64,000 bases of DNA from Halococcus thailandensis JCM 13552 (GTDB lineage: Archaea > Halobacteriota > Halobacteria > Halobacteriales > Halococcaceae): positions 62,154-126,153 of the forward strand of contig NZ_AOMF01000163.1 in assembly GCF_000336715.1 (NCBI RefSeq), in the 5' to 3' direction. The notes beneath the pieces were generated by a model that had not been told where the DNA came from, made no database searches, and saw only the letters and a list, made by a program, of their open reading frames with translations. Both the position numbers and the translations under genes were made by a program. Positions 9,284 to 17,392 of the stretch are shown here, one piece after another; within the stretch, counting starts at the first letter, position 1; every line of letters begins with the position of its first letter.

Positions 9284-9775
9284 CTACTCGCGCTCGCGAT
9301 CGAGCGTCCGCAGGAGATCCTCGCGGGTGATGATGCCGACGATCTCCTCGTCGTCGATCACCGGCACGCGGTTGATGTCGCGCTTTGCGTCGGCCAGCAC
9401 CGAGAGCACTTCGTCCAGGCTGGCGTCGGGCTCGACGGTGACGACGTCCTCCGTCATCACGCTGCTGATCGGTTTGCCGGCGTGTTTGGCGAGATCGAGA
9501 TTGACGTCGAGATCGTCCCACGAGAAATCGAAGGCGTAGTCGATCGGCTCGATGAACGGCGGGAAGCCGATCGGGATCCAGAGCGTGCGATCGCTCGGCT
9601 GGAACAGGTCGACGAGATCGCCCTGCGTGACGATGCCGACCAGTCGGCCGTCGTCGACGACCGGGAACCCATTGAACTCGGCCCGCGAGAGCCGCGTCAG
9701 CACGGTGCTGATCTCCTCGTCCGGACCGACGCTCTCGACCTCGCTCGTCATGATGTCACGCGCGCGAACGGACAT
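9284..9775 (-). CDS. Tandem CBS-domain protein
   Basis: A 163-residue protein made of two CBS domains. The first spans about residues 8-60 (IMTSEVESVGPDEEI, FPVVDDGRLVGIVTQGDLV) and the second about 105-160 (VMTEDVVTVEPDASLDEVL, VPVIDDEEIVGIITREDLL), joined by an acidic linker with WIPIGFPPFIEP. CBS pairs bind adenine nucleotides or S-adenosylmethionine and act as energy sensors. No effector domain is attached and neither neighbour suggests a partner. I start at the ATG at 9775 (MSVRARDIM); the much longer open frame upstream does not look like protein. Confidence 0.9.
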   Translation of the reverse strand: MSVRARDIMTSEVESVGPDEEISTVLTRLSRAEFNGFPVVDDGRLVGIVTQGDLVDLFQPSDRTLWIPIGFPPFIEPIDYAFDFSWDDLDVNLDLAKHAGKPISSVMTEDVVTVEPDASLDEVLSVLADAKRDINRVPVIDDEEIVGIITREDLLRTLDRERE

Positions 9776-10021
9776 AGAGGAACGCCTCGCGGCGCGGTCG
9801 TAGCTCTTGCGGTGTCCGCACGCGCGCTCACCGGCAGCGATCGTCACGGTTTCGACGAACGCCACGGCTCGTCCGGGGCGAATCCGTCGGGAACACACCG
9901 TCCGAACCGACGGCGTTTTGAGCCTCGATCGACCGAGAACCGGTATGGTCGCACAGACGATGGATCGTGTTCCGCGATAGTCGCTGCAACCCTGTTCTTC
10001 GACTCCGGCTGGTGATCGCTT

Positions 10022-10828
10022 GTGAGTGATCTCGGCGCATTCGCGAGCGGGTTCGACGCCGTCGCGCTCAAGCCGACCGAGATCGACGTCGCATCGGTCG
10101 ATCTCACCGACGTCGAGCACGCGGTCGTCGACTACGAGGGGCGCGAACACCTCCCGGAGCCAGCACTGCTCGCCGACCGCGCTCGCGAGACGGCGCTATC
10201 GGTCACGACGCCGGTCCGTGCCGACGGGTTCGACCCGCTCGGCGACGACGGCCTCTCGGCGACGCTCCCCGAGCCCATCGGCCGCGTGCTCGTCGCGGGC
10301 AACCCTGCCTACCTCACTGAAACGGAGCGAACGCGTGCCATCGCTCCGCGGATCGGTGCGGCCCGTGAGCGCGCGCCGGCAGCCTGGGTCGGCACCGAGG
10401 GGATCGGGCGGGTCGCACTGGCGGCCGGCGGCACCCAGTTCGAACTGCTCGCGCCGACGACCGTCCGTGAGGTGCGCGCGCTCCGCGCGGCGGGGTTCGA
10501 CGACGGGATCGCCGTCTACACCCCCGTCGTGCGCAGCGCCGACGAGGACGTTCTCCTCGATGCACTCGGCGACTACGTGGCCCGTCGGGGTTCGGTCGCC
10601 GCCGCCCTCGACGATGCGCGCGAGAACGTCGCGACCGCCGCCGACGGGATACGGACCGATTCGGGGGCGACGGGCGAACCCCGTTCGGTACTGCTCTCGG
10701 CGATCGAGCGGTTCGCGCTCGTCGGCACCGACGACGCAATCGACGAACGCGTCGCCGAACTCCGCTCGGCTGGCGTCGATACGCTCGTCGGCTATCCGGC
10801 ACGCGGTCCCGCGGCGCTCGGCCGCTGA
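10022..10828 (+). CDS. Haloarchaeal TIM-barrel-like protein (DUF7388/luciferase-like)
   Basis: A 268-residue protein starting with GTG (SDLGAFASGFDAVALKP). The C-terminal part (ALVGTDDAIDERVAELRSAG, then VDTLVGYPARG) closely resembles the end of F420-dependent luciferase-like oxidoreductases, where a region of that shape closes the barrel. The middle has AWVGTEGIGRVALAAGGTQ. I believe it belongs to a conserved haloarchaeal family called DUF7388, from memory. No cofactor-binding residues can be shown, so an enzyme activity is only a possibility. It is divergent from the CBS gene and appears to be monocistronic. Confidence 0.8.
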   Translation: MSDLGAFASGFDAVALKPTEIDVASVDLTDVEHAVVDYEGREHLPEPALLADRARETALSVTTPVRADGFDPLGDDGLSATLPEPIGRVLVAGNPAYLTETERTRAIAPRIGAARERAPAAWVGTEGIGRVALAAGGTQFELLAPTTVREVRALRAAGFDDGIAVYTPVVRSADEDVLLDALGDYVARRGSVAAALDDARENVATAADGIRTDSGATGEPRSVLLSAIERFALVGTDDAIDERVAELRSAGVDTLVGYPARGPAALGR

Positions 10829-10892
10829 TCACCGGCGCTCGCGTCGGGTCGAGTCCACGCCAGCACCGGTGGACCCTTTCACCTGCAAGCTC

Positions 10893-10903
10893 AAATAATA
10901 TAC
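10893..10903 (+). promoter_or_regulatory. TATA box of the betaine-type binding protein gene
   Basis: AAATAATATAC, the only strongly AT-rich run before the gene, ends one base before a perfect inverted repeat. Transcription should begin near 10923, inside that repeat. Confidence 0.55.
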
Positions 10904-10904
10904 A

Positions 10905-10930
10905 CGATTGGCGATATTCTTCGCCAATCG
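10905..10930. promoter_or_regulatory. Perfect 10-bp inverted repeat just downstream of a TATA box (putative operator)
   Basis: CGATTGGCGA, six bases, TCGCCAATCG. The repeat is perfect and covers the expected transcription start, where a bound dimeric repressor would block transcription. It could instead form a hairpin at the very 5' end of the mRNA. No regulator gene is adjacent, so the binding protein is unknown. Confidence 0.6.
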
Positions 10931-10942
10931 GAGCGCGGGTTC

Positions 10943-11014
10943 ATGGAATTCTCAATGGCCAGCGGGCACGAGCGAGCATCGGTCGGACGAACACCGTTCG
11001 CGGGGCGACGATGA
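10943..11014 (+). CDS. Possible 23-codon leader ORF overlapping the binding-protein start
   Basis: An open frame starting at the first ATG after the predicted transcription start (MEFSMASGHERAS) and ending in a TGA that shares bases with the ATG of the next gene (ATGA at 11011-11014). The exact stop-start overlap is the arrangement used for translational coupling elsewhere in this window. It is short and its peptide is not recognised, so it may be a leader that tunes translation of the binding protein, or chance. Confidence 0.35.
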   Translation: MEFSMASGHERASVGRTPFAGRR

Positions 11015-11958
11015 GAACGCGCCGCGAACTGTTGCAGGCCGGCGGCGCAGCGGTCGGAGTCACCGGAATGGGTGCGACGGCGGGCTGTACGAGCGTGTTC
11101 GGCGCGACGCGCTCGGGGACGGTGAAGGTGAGTTCGGCGCGCTACCCCGAGAGCATCCTGCTCAGCTACATGGCGCTCGAATCGCTGCGGGCGAACACCG
11201 ATCTCACCGTGATCGACGAGACGGCGCTCGGCGGCACGCCGATGAACTTCCGGGCGACGAAGGACGGCGAGGTCGGTTTCTACTGGATGTACACCGGCGG
11301 TGCGTGGACGACGCTCCCGCCGATCAAGGATCGCGTCATCGCCGACCCCGAGAAGCTCTATCGCGCCGTCGAACGGAAGATGCAGCGCGAACACGATCTC
11401 GTCTATCTGAACCGTGCGCCGTACAACAACACCTACATCCTCGTCACCACGCCCGAATGGGCGAAGGAAACGGGCGTCCGGACGATGTCGGAGTTCGCAA
11501 AGCACGTCAACGAGGGTAACACGGACTTTACGACGGTGATGGGACCGGAGTTCCGTACGCGACCCGACGGCTGGCCGGGACTCGCAGCCCACTACGGGTT
11601 CGACAAATCGCTCGAAACGCTGAACATCCGCAGCGTCGGGCCGTCGCTCACCTATCAGGTGATCGCCACCAGCGGGGCCGAGGTCGGCGTCGGCTTCAGC
11701 ACCAATCCCAACATCGGCCGCTACGGACTTCAGACGATCGAGGACGACAAGCGGTTCTTCCCGCCATACAACCCCGCACCGCTGATCAACGGCGAGACGA
11801 TGGCCGAGAACCCCGCCATGCGCGCGCCACTCAACGCCATCGGGCCGACGCTCGACGACACCGAGACGATAATGCGGCTCAACGGAGAGGTGAGCCTGAA
11901 GAATCGTAGCCCACAGACGGTCGCCCGCGAACATCTCCGGGCCGTTGGACTGCTCTAG
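11011..11958 (+). CDS. Glycine-betaine/compatible-solute ABC substrate-binding lipoprotein
   Basis: A 315-residue binding protein of the OpuAC/ProX type that would capture betaine or a related osmolyte outside the cell. It has a twin-arginine start (MRTRRELLQ) and a lipobox with Cys26 (ATAGC), so it is probably Tat-exported and lipid-anchored. The mature part begins with GTVKVSSARYPES, and the end (NGEVSLKNRSPQTVAREHL) is typical of this family. No permease or ATPase gene accompanies it, so its transporter must be encoded elsewhere. Expression is probably controlled by the palindrome at 10905-10930. Confidence 0.88.
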   Translation: MRTRRELLQAGGAAVGVTGMGATAGCTSVFGATRSGTVKVSSARYPESILLSYMALESLRANTDLTVIDETALGGTPMNFRATKDGEVGFYWMYTGGAWTTLPPIKDRVIADPEKLYRAVERKMQREHDLVYLNRAPYNNTYILVTTPEWAKETGVRTMSEFAKHVNEGNTDFTTVMGPEFRTRPDGWPGLAAHYGFDKSLETLNIRSVGPSLTYQVIATSGAEVGVGFSTNPNIGRYGLQTIEDDKRFFPPYNPAPLINGETMAENPAMRAPLNAIGPTLDDTETIMRLNGEVSLKNRSPQTVAREHLRAVGLL

Positions 11959-12258
11959 CGGAGCGTTGTGACTCGATTGCTGAAAGTCGGTCCGGAACGA
12001 TCGACCAGGGTCGCTCGGCGGCGGCCGCCGGGGACACGGGGGCGCGGTGATGCCAGAGACACGCGCTGCGGAGGCCCATGAACTATCCGTCCTCCGCTGT
12101 GCCGTGTTCCCACCCGGATGCAGACAGCCATCCGCCAAAGAGATGAGCCATGACGACTCAAGGTTGTATATACGCCGGTCGTATTCGTCGGTTCGTGCGC
12201 GATGGGTATCGAACCGTGTCAGACCACTGTGGATCGAATATCGGAACCCAATCGACGA
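11959..12258. other. 300-base convergent intergenic region, nothing recognised
   Basis: Lies between the ends of the binding-protein gene and the AI-2E-type permease. It holds a short AT-rich run (GTTGTATATACG near 12163) but no gene-like frame, terminator hairpin or repeat that I could support. Confidence 0.5.
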
Positions 12259-13314
12259 TCAGCTAGCGCGCCGCCCTCCACTTCCCGAACGTGTCGGTGC
12301 GCGCTCGCGGGCGAACAGCTCGACGACCACCTTGAGGACCCCGAGAACGACGGGACCGAAAAACACGCCGAGAAAACCGAAGACGAACAGTCCACCGGAG
12401 ATGCCGAGGACGAACAGACCGGGGTTGAGACCCGCTTCGCGGCCGCCGATGACCGGTCGGAGGTAGTTGTCGGAGAGGCTCACGACCGTGGCCCCGTAGA
12501 CGAACAGCACCACGGCGGCGACGGGACGGCCGATGATCAGCAGATAGGCCGCCGCCGGTGCCCAGACGATGAACGCACCGATGAGCGGCAGCAGTCCGAG
12601 CACCACCGTGACGACCGTCCAGAAGACGGCACTCGGGAAATCGAGCACTACTAATCCGATACCGGTGAGTACGCCCTGGACGACCGCCACCGCGACGTTG
12701 CCGACGATCACGGCCCACACGAGCTGGTCGACGCGCTCGACGAACTCCGACCAGGCGGCGTCGGACAGCGGAGAGACACCCCGTAGCCAGCGCATCGAGG
12801 CCGAGCCGTCGACGAGCAGGTAATACGTGAGAAAGAGCAACACCGTCAGACCGAGGGCGACGTCCGAGAGCCCGCCGAAGACCTTCATCACGCTGCCGAA
12901 CAGCGCCGATCCGCCGCTGCCCTCGACCACGTTGACGAGCTCGTTCGGATTGAACTCGCCGAGCAATCGACTGACGTCGACGGCGACGCCGAACTGCTCG
13001 CCGATGAACTGCTCGACGGTGTCGACTCCGAGGTTGCCGGAGAGGATGGCTCGATAGACCTGCAACGCCTGCCGCGCGGCGATCGTGATCACCGTTCCGA
13101 GTGGGATCAAGACCACGAGCGCCGTCGCGAGGATGAGCGATCCCGAGGCGATGCGCGCACCGATCCGCGGAGCGAGGCGTCTCTGCAGCGGATAGAGTAC
13201 GTAGCCGAGCAGTAGCGCGAGCAGGACGTACTGAGCGAGCGGGAGAACCACCAGCAACGAGAGCGCCGCGAAGACGACGATGGCCGCGGCGAGCACTCCT
13301 CGATCGAGTTCCAT
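12259..13314 (-). CDS. AI-2E/PerM family membrane permease
   Basis: A 351-residue integral membrane protein of the PerM/TqsA superfamily, whose members include an autoinducer-2 exporter and Na+(Li+)/H+ antiporters. About eight hydrophobic segments are visible, with family features such as GYVLYPLQRRLAPRI near the N-terminus, LTYYLLVDGSASMRWL in the middle and the C-terminal sequences FVYGATVVSLSDNYLRPVI and GLFVFGFLGVFFGPV. The start at 13314 (MELDRGVLAAAIVV) gives the usual family length and has a TATA-like TAGTTTAGT about 28 bases upstream. Substrate unknown; exporter of small molecules or ion antiporter are both open. Confidence 0.9.
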   Translation of the reverse strand: MELDRGVLAAAIVVFAALSLLVVLPLAQYVLLALLLGYVLYPLQRRLAPRIGARIASGSLILATALVVLIPLGTVITIAARQALQVYRAILSGNLGVDTVEQFIGEQFGVAVDVSRLLGEFNPNELVNVVEGSGGSALFGSVMKVFGGLSDVALGLTVLLFLTYYLLVDGSASMRWLRGVSPLSDAAWSEFVERVDQLVWAVIVGNVAVAVVQGVLTGIGLVVLDFPSAVFWTVVTVVLGLLPLIGAFIVWAPAAAYLLIIGRPVAAVVLFVYGATVVSLSDNYLRPVIGGREAGLNPGLFVLGISGGLFVFGFLGVFFGPVVLGVLKVVVELFARERAPTRSGSGGRRAS

Positions 13315-13479
13315 GCCGATGGTCCTCGCGGCTGCCACTAAACTATGTGCGGTTACTCCCCCAGCGCGATGGTCGTGTTTCAGTCCCGTCGTGATAGCAC
13401 GATCGTTGGTTCGCCATATATCGCCGGACGGATCACCGATCGATCGACGATCACTGTCGAACCCACACACGACAGTCCT

Positions 13480-13902
13480 TCACTCCTTACGGAGTGTGGC
13501 AAGCGCCGTGCTCGCGTCGGCGGTCGTCCGATAGCCGCGCTCGCCGGCGACCTCACAGGGTTCGATCAGTCCAGCCGCCCGGAACTCTCCACAGAGACCG
13601 TGGAGATCGCTTTCACAGAGATCGTACGCCAGGAGATCGCGGACCGCGACCGGCCCGCGAACGTCGATTTCGTGAAGTAGCCCGAGCGCGCGGTCGTCGG
13701 GCACGGCGCTCATCAGTCGGCGAACCGGCTCCGAGATCGCGCTGGCGGCCGTGTCGAGTGCCGATTCCTCGGGGAGGGCTTCGAGGCGGTCGGTGGCGAG
13801 GCTGCGCTCCTCGCCGGTCACGGGATCGCGCACGCGGCTCGATTCGCCGGAGCGACGGACGAGGAGATAGCGGTCGCCGTCGTCGGTACGAACGGTCTGC
13901 AT
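13480..13902 (-). CDS. Haloarchaeal winged-helix-like protein (DUF7346-like)
   Basis: A 140-residue protein. The N-terminus reads like a small beta domain echoing its own contents (MQTVRTDDGDRYLLVRRSG, VRDPVTGEERSL). The C-terminal 70 residues (DRALGLLHEIDVRGPVAVRD, then LLAYDLCESDLHGLCGEFRA and GYRTTADASTAL) have the layout of a winged helix. I recall a conserved haloarchaeal family of this form (DUF7346), function unknown. It could be a DNA-binding regulator. It lies 24 bases after the membrane gene at 13927 and may share its transcript. Confidence 0.78.
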   Translation of the reverse strand: MQTVRTDDGDRYLLVRRSGESSRVRDPVTGEERSLATDRLEALPEESALDTAASAISEPVRRLMSAVPDDRALGLLHEIDVRGPVAVRDLLAYDLCESDLHGLCGEFRAAGLIEPCEVAGERGYRTTADASTALATLRKE

Positions 13903-13926
13903 GGCGCCGTTTGGAACCGCGTCCCG

Positions 13927-14274
13927 TTAGCGGTTCTGATAGGCACGGTAGCGGCGATAGCCCGAGAGCAGCGCCACGATTCCGAGGGCGATCGCGGTCG
14001 CACCGAGTTGCCACTGGCCGCGGAAGACGCCGACCATGAGACCGAGAGAGATCGCGAACAGGCCGATGTTGACCGCGACGACCGCACCCCAGAACGCCCG
14101 CGCCAGCCCTGGTGGCACGTCGGTGTCGCCGATCTCGGGGATCGAAACCGAGGGAACGTCCTTCGTCGCGTCGGGGATCGACACCGACGGCGTCTCGGGG
14201 GTGTACTCGGCTTCGGGGTCCGGCTCGTCCGGCTCGAACCGGTCGATCGAGCCGTCGACGGGATCGTCGGACAC
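13927..14274 (-). CDS. Small acidic-tailed membrane protein divergent from polB (DUF7322-like)
   Basis: 115 residues from a GTG at 14274 (SDDPVDGSIDRFEPDEPDPE). The first 60 residues are acidic and Pro-rich with two copies of PSVSIP, and the rest has two membrane helices (FWGAVVAVNIGLFAISLGLM, then WQLGATAIALGIVALL) and a basic end (GYRRYRAYQNR). I believe it is a conserved haloarchaeal family (DUF7322) of unknown function. I reject the longer frame upstream because it reads through the polB promoter and into polB. It probably shares a transcript with the gene at 13480. Confidence 0.75.
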   Translation of the reverse strand: MSDDPVDGSIDRFEPDEPDPEAEYTPETPSVSIPDATKDVPSVSIPEIGDTDVPPGLARAFWGAVVAVNIGLFAISLGLMVGVFRGQWQLGATAIALGIVALLSGYRRYRAYQNR

Positions 14275-14332
14275 GGTATCGACATCGTGTCGTCGCGAAC
14301 AACCGTGTTTCGGTTCGTCGTGGCCGACCGCC

Positions 14333-14344
14333 GGTGTTTTTACC
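14333..14344 (+). promoter_or_regulatory. TATA-like box of polB
   Basis: GTGTTTTTACCG 21-32 bases before the ATG at 14365. T-rich boxes of this form recur before leaderless genes in this window. Confidence 0.4.
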
Positions 14345-14364
14345 GATGGTGGCGAAGGGCGGTC

Positions 14365-17088
14365 ATGACCGGGACCGAGCAGGCGACGCTTGGGGACAGC
14401 GCCGCCGACGAGACGGCGGCCGCAGGGACGGCGGCAGCGGCGGCGCGGACGGTCGCCGGCGACGGCGGCGACGAGGCCGAACTCGTCGATCCGAGCGCCC
14501 GCCGCTACCCCGACCCCGATGGGACACTCGATCTCGCCGTCACGCAGGTCGACTACACCATCGAGGGATCGGGCAAACGGGAGACGCCGATCATCCACGT
14601 CTTCGGGCGAACCGACGAGGGCGAGGCCGAACACGTCCGCGTCCACGGCTTCCGGCCGTACTTCTACGCGCCGACGGCGAACCTGGATGGTGAGTTCGAT
14701 CACGACCGCATCACCGGCTCGGAGGAGACCGACGAGAACGGCGAACAGTACGAGAGCATCCGAGGTGAGAAACTCACCAAAGTGTTCGGCCAGACACCGC
14801 GCGACGTCGGCCAGATCCGCGATCGGTTCGATCACTACGAGGCGGACATCCTCTTCCCGAACCGGTTTCTCATCGACAAGGACATCGGCGGCGGCGTTCG
14901 CGTCCCCGAACGCCGCGCGAGCGACGACGCGCTCGTCGTTCCCCACGAGGAGGTCGAAGCGACCGAGATGGAGGCCGACGCGCGCGTCTGCACCTTCGAT
15001 ATCGAGGTCGACGACCGCTCAGGCTTCCCCGAGGACGGCGAGGAGACGATCATCTGTCTGTCGAGCCACGACTCGCGCACCGACGAGTACGTCGTCTGGC
15101 TCTACGAGGCTAGCGAGGGGATCGGCCCGGACGAACTCGACGGGTACGAGGGGATCGAGGAGGAGATCGACGCCGTCGTCAACCGCTACGGCAGCGAAGA
15201 GGCGATGCTCGCTGCGTTTCTGGACTACATCCAGAACACCGATCCCGATATTCTGACGGGGTGGAACTTCACCGATTTCGACGCGCCCTATCTCCTCGAT
15301 CGACTGGAGGTGCTCGGCGGGGCCGACTGTGAGAGTCACGATCTCGATCCGAACCGGCTCTCGCGGGTGAACGAGGTCTGGCGCTCGGACTGGCAGGGCC
15401 CCGACGTCAAGGGCCGGGTCGTCTTCGACCTGCTCTACGCCTACCAGCGCACGCAGTTCTCCGAGCTCGATTCCTACCGACTCGACGCCGTCGGTGAGGT
15501 GGAACTCGGCGTCGGCAAGGAGCGGTATGCAGGGTCGATCGGCGATCTCTGGGAGGAGAACCCCGAACGGCTGCTCGAGTACAACCTTCGGGACGTCGAG
15601 CTCTGCGTCGAGATCGACCGCCAGCAGGACGTGATCCCGTTCTGGCAGGAAGTCGCTTCGTTCGTGGGGTGTAAGCTCGAGGACGCCACGACGCCGGGTG
15701 ACACGGTCGACATGTACGTCCTCCACGAGGCTCACGGGAAGTTCGCGCTCCCGTCGAAGGGCCAGCAGGAGGCGGAGGACTACGAGGGTGGCGCGGTGTT
15801 CGAGCCCATCACCGGAGTCAGGGAGATGGTGGCGGTGCTCGACCTCAAGAGCCTCTATCCGATGTGCATGGTCACGACGAACGCGAGCCCGGAGACGAAA
15901 GTCGATCCCGAGAACTACGACGGCGAGACCTATCACGCGCCCAACGGCACTCACTTCCGGAAGAAGCCGGACGGCATCATCCGGGAGATGGTCGACGAGC
16001 TGCTCGCCGAGCGTGACGAGAAGAAGGCCCGGCGGGCCGACCACAGTCCGGGCAGCGGGGCGTACGAGCGGTTCGACCGCCAGCAGGCCGCCGTCAAGGT
16101 CATCATGAACTCCCTCTACGGGGTGCTCGGGTGGGAACGGTTCCGGCTGTACGACCGCGAGATGGGCGCGGCCGTGACCGCGACCGGCCGCGAGGTCATC
16201 GAGCACACCGAAGACGCTGCGAACGAACTGGACTATCAGGTCGCGTACGGCGACACTGACAGCGTCATGCTCGAACTCGGCGGCGACGTCGCCAAAGAAT
16301 CGGCCATCGAGCAGGCCGGCACCATCGAGTCGCACATCAACGACTCCTACGACGCCTTCGCCAGCGAGCAGTTGGGAGCCGACGAGCACCGCTTCGAGAT
16401 CGAGTTCGAGAAGCTCTACCGCCGGTTCTTCCAGGCAGGCAAGAAGAAACGCTACGCCGGCCACATCGTCTGGAAAGAGGGCCAGGACGTCGACGACGTC
16501 GACATCACGGGCTTCGAGTACAAGCGCTCGGACATCGCCCCGATCACCAAGAACGTCCAGCACGACGTGATCGACCGCATCGTCCACGGCGAGGATCTGG
16601 ACGACGTCAAGCGCTACGTCCGCGAGGTCATCGAACGGTTCGAGGACGGCGACGTGGACATCGACGAGGTCGGCGTCCCCGGCGGGATCGGCAAACGCCT
16701 CGGCAACTACGACACCGACACCGCCCAGGTCCGCGGCGCGAAATACGCGAACCTCCTCCTGGGAACGAACTTCCAACGCGGCAGCAAACCCAAACGGCTC
16801 TATCTCGACCGCGTCGACGACCGCTTCTTCCAACGCATCGAATCCGACCAGCCCGAGATCGCCGAGGACGACCTCTACCGCGAGTTCAAACGCGACGTGA
16901 GCAACGGCGACGGCGTCATCTGCTTCGAGTACGCCGACCAGATTCCCGAGGAGTTCGCCATCGACTGGCCGAAAATGCTCGACAAGACGCTCAAGGGCCC
17001 GATCGCGCGCGTTCTCGAAGCACTCGACATCTCCTGGAACGAGGTCAAATCCGGCCAGACACAGACCGGGCTCGGGAGCTTCACCTGA
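14365..17088 (+). CDS. polB: Family-B replicative DNA polymerase (PolB)
   Basis: A 907-residue DNA polymerase with 3'-5' proofreading. Exonuclease motifs are FDIEVDD (about residue 212), NFTDFDAPYL (about 300) and YNLRDVEL (about 405). Polymerase motifs are DLKSLYPMCM (about 492), KVIMNSLYGVLG (about 577) and YGDTDSVML (about 627), with KKKRYAG after them. The last eight residues, QTGLGSFT, are a PCNA-interacting (PIP) box. All three motifs that carry inteins in many haloarchaeal polymerases are uninterrupted here. I start at the ATG at 14365 (MTGTEQATLGD), behind a T-rich TATA-like element; the open frame upstream overlaps the divergent gene. Confidence 0.98.
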   Translation: MTGTEQATLGDSAADETAAAGTAAAAARTVAGDGGDEAELVDPSARRYPDPDGTLDLAVTQVDYTIEGSGKRETPIIHVFGRTDEGEAEHVRVHGFRPYFYAPTANLDGEFDHDRITGSEETDENGEQYESIRGEKLTKVFGQTPRDVGQIRDRFDHYEADILFPNRFLIDKDIGGGVRVPERRASDDALVVPHEEVEATEMEADARVCTFDIEVDDRSGFPEDGEETIICLSSHDSRTDEYVVWLYEASEGIGPDELDGYEGIEEEIDAVVNRYGSEEAMLAAFLDYIQNTDPDILTGWNFTDFDAPYLLDRLEVLGGADCESHDLDPNRLSRVNEVWRSDWQGPDVKGRVVFDLLYAYQRTQFSELDSYRLDAVGEVELGVGKERYAGSIGDLWEENPERLLEYNLRDVELCVEIDRQQDVIPFWQEVASFVGCKLEDATTPGDTVDMYVLHEAHGKFALPSKGQQEAEDYEGGAVFEPITGVREMVAVLDLKSLYPMCMVTTNASPETKVDPENYDGETYHAPNGTHFRKKPDGIIREMVDELLAERDEKKARRADHSPGSGAYERFDRQQAAVKVIMNSLYGVLGWERFRLYDREMGAAVTATGREVIEHTEDAANELDYQVAYGDTDSVMLELGGDVAKESAIEQAGTIESHINDSYDAFASEQLGADEHRFEIEFEKLYRRFFQAGKKKRYAGHIVWKEGQDVDDVDITGFEYKRSDIAPITKNVQHDVIDRIVHGEDLDDVKRYVREVIERFEDGDVDIDEVGVPGGIGKRLGNYDTDTAQVRGAKYANLLLGTNFQRGSKPKRLYLDRVDDRFFQRIESDQPEIAEDDLYREFKRDVSNGDGVICFEYADQIPEEFAIDWPKMLDKTLKGPIARVLEALDISWNEVKSGQTQTGLGSFT

Positions 17089-17147
17089 ACCTTTTTACTG
17101 CGGGGGGATCGCGCCCTGCGGGCGCTCAACCCCTTGCAAAAAGGTTC
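17087..17147. terminator. Long inverted repeat around the polB stop codon, probable terminator
   Basis: GAACCTTTTT at 17087-17096 is matched by AAAAAGGTTC at 17138-17147. The perfect 10-bp arms enclose a second perfect hairpin, GCGCCC-TGC-GGGCGC, at 17111-17125. The left arm begins inside the polB TGA and supplies a T-run immediately after it, so the element probably ends polB transcription. Confidence 0.55.
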
Positions 17148-17392
17148 ATCAAAAACTCCCGCTCGCTCCCTCTGGTCGCTCGCGGCGAACCGCGCTCGCT
17201 ACGCTCGCGCGGACACTACACGCTCACACCGCAACTGCACCGCCTCCGCCGAAGCCCTCGGCCGCTTCGCGGCCTCGCCCTTCATCCACCAGGAGAGCCT
17301 GCTCCCCTGAGCCTGCGGTCGCTCTGCGACCGCAGACACCAGGCGTCGCCCACTACCAAAACGCGGTCGCGGACCGCAGCCGCAATCGCTTC
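17089..17392. other. 304-base gene-free stretch packed with perfect three-base-loop hairpins
   Basis: No gene-like frame. Besides the inverted repeat at its left end, it holds GGCCGC-TTC-GCGGCC at 17260-17274, TGCGGTCGC-TCT-GCGACCGCA at 17314-17334 and GCGGTC-GCG-GACCGC at 17363-17377, and direct repeats of GCTCGC around 17160-17215. The density of exact hairpins with three-base loops is unlike the other gaps in the window. Confidence 0.6.

Noticed and set aside
12000-12258. Decayed gene in the gap before the AI-2E-type permease
   Set aside because: Both strands give only Arg/Pro/Ser-rich frames of the shadow type with no recognisable motif.
13927-14946. Extension of the DUF7322-like gene through the polB promoter
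   Set aside because: The added 224 residues read antisense to the start of polB and lack protein character; the GTG at 14274 gives a sensible start.
15019-16833. 604-codon open frame antisense to polB
   Set aside because: It mirrors the polB codon pattern in G+C-rich DNA and its product has no recognisable domain. The plus-strand gene has every polymerase motif.
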